64,000 nucleotides of DNA from NCBI GenBank assembly GCA_001692895.1, contig KV748188.1:2849120-2913119 (forward strand). Reading direction: 5' to 3'. Both the position numbers and the translations under genes were made by a program. Source of the DNA: Cenococcum geophilum 1.58 (lineage: Eukaryota > Ascomycota > Dothideomycetes > Gloniales > Gloniaceae). Positions within the stretch are counted from its first letter, which is position 1; each line of letters opens with the position of its first letter. The notes under the pieces were generated by a model, which saw nothing but the letters and a program-made list of their open reading frames with translations, was not told where the DNA came from and made no database searches. Below are positions 58,005-64,000 of this stretch, piece after piece.

Positions 58005-61000
58005 CAATTACTACTATAGTTACGGTTTTAATAAGTTAAATAACATGCCACTAAAAGCAGCCACTACAACGCTATTGACGGCGGCAACTACGTTAGGATT
58101 AAGTAATAACACTAGTATAGTAGATACTAACTTACAGCAACCTATAATAGTAGGACAGTTATAAATAATAGTTGATTAGTTAATGGGAGATAATGTAGCA
58201 CTTAAAAATAGGATTAATAAAATAGGAGCAGTAAAGGTTAAGTTACCATTAATTAAAAGATTCTTAGGAGAGAGATCAAAGCTTAAAGGATTCCTTACGC
58301 AAATATACTTTAAGGTTACGTAAGAAGAAGTAAAGCTAGCAATAACTATAGATCAGGTAGCATACGCAGGATTATTCTTATTAGGAAGAGCACTTAAATA
58401 GTTTAAGTCTTACCTTATAGAGATACAAGCCAATGAAATAATAATAACGAACCAAGAAGTACGGTTTATGTTTTTAAGCTGGAACGGATTTATAGAGCGA
58501 CTTATATAAATATTCGGGGACCTAGAAGTAATAACTATAGCGGAAAGAAAGCTTTAGGACCTAATATAACGAACTTTAGCAATTAAGTATATAACATAAT
58601 TCTAAACGCTAGCTATATAACTTAAGTAAAATAATAAGGCGCTTATGGCATAGTATAAACAGGGACTTAAGGCTAAAGTCTAGGATATAATTATTCTAAT
58701 AGAAGATACGGACACCCTAAGGGAATTAATAGATTAAGCAATTAAGATTAATAATAGGATCTTCTAAAGGGAACAGGCTAAGAGGGGCTAGGATAGAGTT
58801 TTATAGTTATATAAGACGCAAAGCACGCAATGACTAAAGCCAAATTAGAAACTATGGTATAGCGTAGAGCTAATAGACCTAAGTGGTACTAAAGAAACCT
58901 ATAAGAGATGAAGTAAGAAACTATAGAAACCTAAAGGTTAAGGATTGAGTGATTATAGGACTAAGGAGCATAGGCTAAACTAAGGATCTTAGCAGTAGAA
59001 GACGTTTAAGCGGACTTTATAACAAAAGCAATGGTTTAAAGAAGGAGCTTATATAAATTGCGGAAAATAGGGTTATTTCGCTAGAGACTATAGAAGTAGT
59101 TAGAGTTATTACACAGTAAAGGGAACTAGACTAGTAGTATGTGATATATACGTATAGAGGGATAATAGTACGCTGTAAGGAACAAAAGAGTGTTTAATTA
59201 GAAGTTTTGCGTTTTGTTATAATAACGTATACTAAATTTATAAAGACGCTAAGTATAGTGCAAGCTATTAGCTATAAGAGCTAGAGTTAAGAGAACTTAA
59301 AGGAACTAAAGAGTTAGACGAAAAATAAGATCGACTCTACGAGCTAGATTAAGATGTTATAGCTATATATAGACGAAGATTAGTAACAATAATAATAGAG
59401 TTAGAGTACTTATTAATTAATAGCGATGAGGATAGTAAGGGAACCAACTAGGGGTATCTAAACCTTAATAACGTAATAGAAGTAGAGACTGAGACCGCTA
59501 TAGAGCAAGGTTTAGTAACGGGCATTATAATACCGTTGGATACGGCATCTATCGCTTTATAAGACGGAAGGAGTAATATTTAGAGACGATTAAGCAAGTA
59601 GACGACTGCTAGTGCTAGCTTACTACTTAATAAAGGCAAAAAGCTAAAGGCTTAAGATTCTTAAGAAGAGATAAAAGATAACTAAGATTCTTAAGACGAG
59701 ATAAGGCATGCTTAGAGACCTATAACGGATAATAACTAATAAAACAGAGTAGTAGCTTAGTTTAAGAATATATGAATAAGCTTAGGATAAGTGTTCCCAA
59801 CGGCATAAGACTCTTAAGACGAGATAAGTAAGATCTAGGACTCTTAAGACGAGATAAGGACACTAGTAAAGCCTAGTTAAACTAAGGCTGGAGCTAAGCT
59901 TAAGTTAAAAGCAAGCTTAGGATTAAAGAATCTAAGGGATTAAGAATTCGGAGTATAAATTAGGACACCTATAAGCAAGAAGTAAGGAGCTTCTTTATAA
60001 ATTAGAGAATCTGTAATACAAATAGCAGTTAGACTAGGAGACAGATATATAGACCTAAAGGACTTACTAGTTAAACAAAATGTTTAGACTAAAGATTGAG
60101 AGTTTAATACCGAGATTAAGAAGTAGGAGGACTTTAAGGATCCACTCGCAAGATATAAAAAGAAAGAAACTATAAAGGAGTTTAGAGCGAGAATTACCTT
60201 ATAGCAGGAATAGAAACTAGATAAGAGATTTAGTATATTGGGACGTATAAGGGATAGAGCACCCGTATAAAGAATTACTAATAGACTAAGAGCAGGCACA
60301 CTAAGAGCTAAGTGGCTTACTAAACTAGAAAGTAAAGAGGATCTAGGGATTCCTATTAGGTTCGAAGAACAATATATAAAGGGCTGTTATAATGCAGCAA
60401 TAAGAAGATACTTCCTTATAAATAGACTGTATATACTCTAACAGCTATACTAAAAGTAGTATAGGCAACAATACAATAATAAGTAGGAAGATTTCTATAT
60501 ATAGTTAGACGAGAAAGTTATCTAAGACCACCTAATTATGGAAAAAGCAATAAATTATATTAAGGGAGCCTTAATTATAATATTGAAAGATCTAAAGGAA
60601 TAATTAGAGGACTAAAGAAGTAAGAGATGCATCTTAGTACCTGCAAATGAAGTCGCGACGTTTAGATTAGTATAATAAAGGTTTAAACTTAAGGACAAAG
60701 ACGAGCTAAGAGTTAACCCAAAATACCTAGCATACTATACGCTATTATGGGTTGTATATGTAGATAATGTGTGTAAAATACATAAGAATCCAAAGGAAAA
60801 GAATTAGAAATACCCTATAAGGATATACTAGATAATGAATAAACAATAGTATAGGAATGCTAAGTATATACATAAATAGCATCCAGCAGAAGTCTAAGAG
60901 GAAGGAGATTTAATACTTTAACCAGGAAGATTCCTTACAGAAGAATGCTTAGATAGATAACAATAGTAGGAATATCCAGAGAACACCTATCTATAGCATA

Positions 61001-64000
61001 TTAAAAATAAAAAGCAAACTAGGCATTAGCTAAAGAATAAGCCTAGTATAATAGGATTAAGCAGCTAATAGTTAGGAAAAGTAGAGGCCTATAGAACTAG
61101 AGGGAGCTAGTGGTAAAGCCTTAAACCCTTAAAGGAATTTAAGGACGACACCTAAACCTAAGAATTAAATAGCAAGATTAACAGTTCGAAGCATTAGTAG
61201 ATAGTAAAGTAATAAGGAACCATATTTTACTAATAGCAGTCAAAAGAATAGGGCTACTATATAGGCAGAAAAAGCACCCCTACCTATTAGTAACAATTTT
61301 AGGAGATCCGATAACCTATAGAGGAGGCGTTATTAATCTTAAAATAGGACTAATTTAGATAACCATTGAAGGAAAATAAGTTAAGATATCTTTTGACATA
61401 TTACTATTGGGGAATGATAAGGCAGTATTAGAAATGCCTTAATTACAGGAATATAATCTAAAGATTAATTAGGTTATAGGTTAGGTTAATATTAGAGATA
61501 TATAACGACATAAGATGCGATAATAAACTAAGTTAGTATGGTACTAAGTCGGAGCGACATATGAGGAGACTAGTCAAGGATTAAGCTATATACTAAAAAG
61601 ATATCACAAGTATAGCAAGAAGCTATAGTCACCAGAAAGTGAAAAGCTATTAGATTATATAGCATGGGACTATAAGATAGAGCTAAAACTAGGAATAAGT
61701 TTAAGGTTTTACCCAACTTATAAGTTAATAGAAAAAGAGTTATAAGCACTTAAGGAGTTTGTCCAGGAAAATCTTTAAAAAGGATATATTAGACCATTAT
61801 AGTCATTAGCGGGATATCCAGTACTGTTCGTACTAAAGAAGAATGGAAAACTTAGGCTATGCATTAACTATAGACAGTTAAACAGCATTACTAGAAAGAA
61901 TAGGTATTCTTTACCCTTAATTAGTGAAATCTAAGACAGGATTAGTAATGTGTAAATCTTTATAAAGATAGATCTAAGATAGGCGTACCATTAGATTAGA
62001 ATTAAGGAAGGCAATAAATAGAAGGCAGCCTTTAGGTTAAAGGAAGGACTATACAAGCCATTAGTTATGCAATTTAGGCTTATAAATATACCAGTAATAT
62101 TTTAGAAGCGCATTAACAATATATTAAGAGAACATTTGGATGAATTTGTTATAGTATACCTTAACAACATTATCATCTACTTAATAAGCGAGGAAGAATA
62201 TGGAGAACACGTTAAATAGGTCTTAAAGAGACTATAAGAAGAACAGATACTAGTAGCAATTAAGAAATGCGAGTTCTTTACTAAGAAAACCGATTTTATA
62301 GGATTTATTATTAAACTAGGCCAACTTAGTATAGATCCAAAGAAGATTAAGGCTATAGTAAATTGGTAAAAACTAGGGAATGTAATATAGTTAAGGTCAT
62401 TCCTAGGGTTCTGCAATTACTATAAAAGGTTTATAGCTTAATAGTTAAAGGATATTAAGCCACTTACAAGATTAATAAAGAAGGAAGAACTATAGATATA
62501 GGGAGAGGAATAAAAAGAACTGTTTAAGAGAATTAAATAGCTGTTTACCTAGGAACCAGTCCTTAAAATCTATTAACTATAGCTAGAGACAGTAGTTGAA
62601 ACGGATATATTAGACTATACACTAAAAGCGTACTTTCTATAAAAATATAAGGATAGATAGCACCCAGTAGCATACTATAGTTGAAAGATAATACTACTAA
62701 AACTAAACTATAACATCTATAATAAGGAGTTGTTAGGTATAGTTATAGCACTAAAGGAATAGAGATCATTCTTATAAGGTATAAAAAAAACTATTTATAG
62801 TTAAAACGGACTATAAGAACCTAATGGGGTTCCTAACAATAAAAGAACTTAATCACAGATAGGTTAAATAGGTAGAGATACTTATAGAATACCATTTTAA
62901 GATTTAGCATACTAAGGGTAAAGAGAATATACGAGCAGATACTCTAAGTAGAAAGGCTAAACTATAAAATAATAAAAGGCTATTAGGGGCTTTGTTACAA
63001 AGAGATATAGACGGATTAATTAGGTATAATCATCTAAAGATCGCGGCAATATAAGAAAAAAAGACCTATAAATTACTAGAAAGTAATTAGACAATAAAGA
63101 TCCTAGATATATAAATAGAGGATCCGGACTTAAAGCAGTATAAAAATTAAAAAATAATATACGTACCAAGATCCATTACGAAGGAGTTTATTAAGTCATT
63201 TTATAAAGGACCAACTTAAGGACACAACGGAGCTACAGGCTTAGTATTAAGACTTTAAGAGGAGTATATTATTAATAGAATCTGGGGACTAGCCAGGTAA
63301 GTTCTAAAGGAATATTTAGATTGCTAAAGAAATAAGCTGATAAGGCATAAGCTATATAGAGAGCTATAACCTATTAAAATACTAGAGAGACCATAGGAGG
63401 TTATATTATGGGACTTTATTATTAAGTTACTAAAGTTAAGAGACCCTATTACCGGACAAGATTATAACGCGATCTTAGTAATAATAGACAAGCTTATAAA
63501 GTGGGGATACTTTATAGCCTGTACAGAAGAAATATTAGCGGAAGATATCGCTAGAATTTATATTAAAGAAGTGTTTATAAGACACGGAGCACTAAATAAG
63601 ATTATATCGGATAGAGATCTAAGATTTGTAGCAGCATTTTAGGAAGTATTCTTAGCAGAGCAAGGGGTTTAAGCAGCAACTTCTACCATATATTATCTAT
63701 AGACAGACGGTTAAACGGAAAGATTAAATTAGACACTAGAACAGTATTTAAGGCATTATATTAATTATACATAGAATAATTAGGTATCGCTATTACCAGT
63801 TATATAATTTGCGTACAATATAATACTACAAGAAGGAATGGGCACGTTACTATTTAAGGCGAATTACGGATATAAGCCAAGAACCTTACTATCGCCATAT
63901 TAAGTAAAGAAGATAAGTAGTATAGCTAAGTAAAGAATAAAGAGCTTAATAAATCTTTATATAGACCTTATGGAAATAGCTAAGGCGGTATAGCAAAGGA
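58005..64000 (+). pseudogene. Fossil gag-pol of gypsy copy B (runs off the window)
   Basis: The plus-strand relic begins at the ATG at 58045 (MPLKAATTTLLTAATTLGL). Gag is about 58180-58750, and a zinc-knuckle-like segment is near 59045-59100. A protease-like region is about 61290-61500. RT is about 61740-62330 ([20 protein letters not shown] near 61830), RNase H about 62580-62960 and integrase about 63170-63800. It is the best copy of the A/B/H family here and serves as the empty-site reference for the inserts in A. The 3' LTR lies beyond 64000. The copy is broken. Confidence 0.85.

Overview
The window looks like a gene-poor, heterochromatin-like block from a filamentous ascomycete (probably Pezizomycotina). 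There are no tRNA or rRNA genes and no intact host gene that I can see. Almost everything is transposon fossil or tandem repeat. Repeat copies differ mainly by C-to-T and G-to-A transitions, TpA is very common, and ruined reading frames are interrupted mostly by TAG and TAA. This is the pattern expected of repeat-induced point mutation (RIP). No species can be named from the sequence alone.

Left part (1-32210): a Ty3/gypsy fossil (A) has been split by later insertions. It holds a TIR element full of satellites (371-2970), a second gypsy element C (3131-30539) and a solo LTR (31555-31730). C contains gypsy element D (3671-25162), D contains gypsy element E (9561-25132, minus strand), and E contains a Helitron (about 9836-17113) and a 1.8 kb TIR element F1 (23225-25043). 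F1 contains a 101 bp solo LTR (24657-24757). The nest is therefore six layers deep. C, D, E, F1 and the small LTR each have a readable target-site duplication, and internal copies supply empty sites for some of them.

Middle part (32211-48218): satellites, solo LTRs and RIP-worn non-LTR coding sequence. Recognisable relics are a BTB/POZ gene with a probable 58 bp intron (about 40940-41850) and a DUF3435-type tyrosine recombinase on the minus strand (about 44480-46758), the family that includes Starship captains. A degraded frame (47369-48218) diverges from it. Three further long degraded frames (34869-35640, about 36411-37050, about 39700-40450) are not recognised. A second copy of the TIR element (F2) sits at 42630-44463.

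Right part (48219-64000): gypsy copy H (minus strand) is interrupted by gypsy copy B (plus strand) of the same family as A. B's 5' LTR was itself hit, one base before its end, by a copia element I (51996-57998, minus strand, 163 bp LTRs). B runs off the right edge. All gypsy lineages with a readable C-terminus (C, D, E, H) appear to carry a chromodomain, which fits self-targeting to silent chromatin and the piling up of insertions here.
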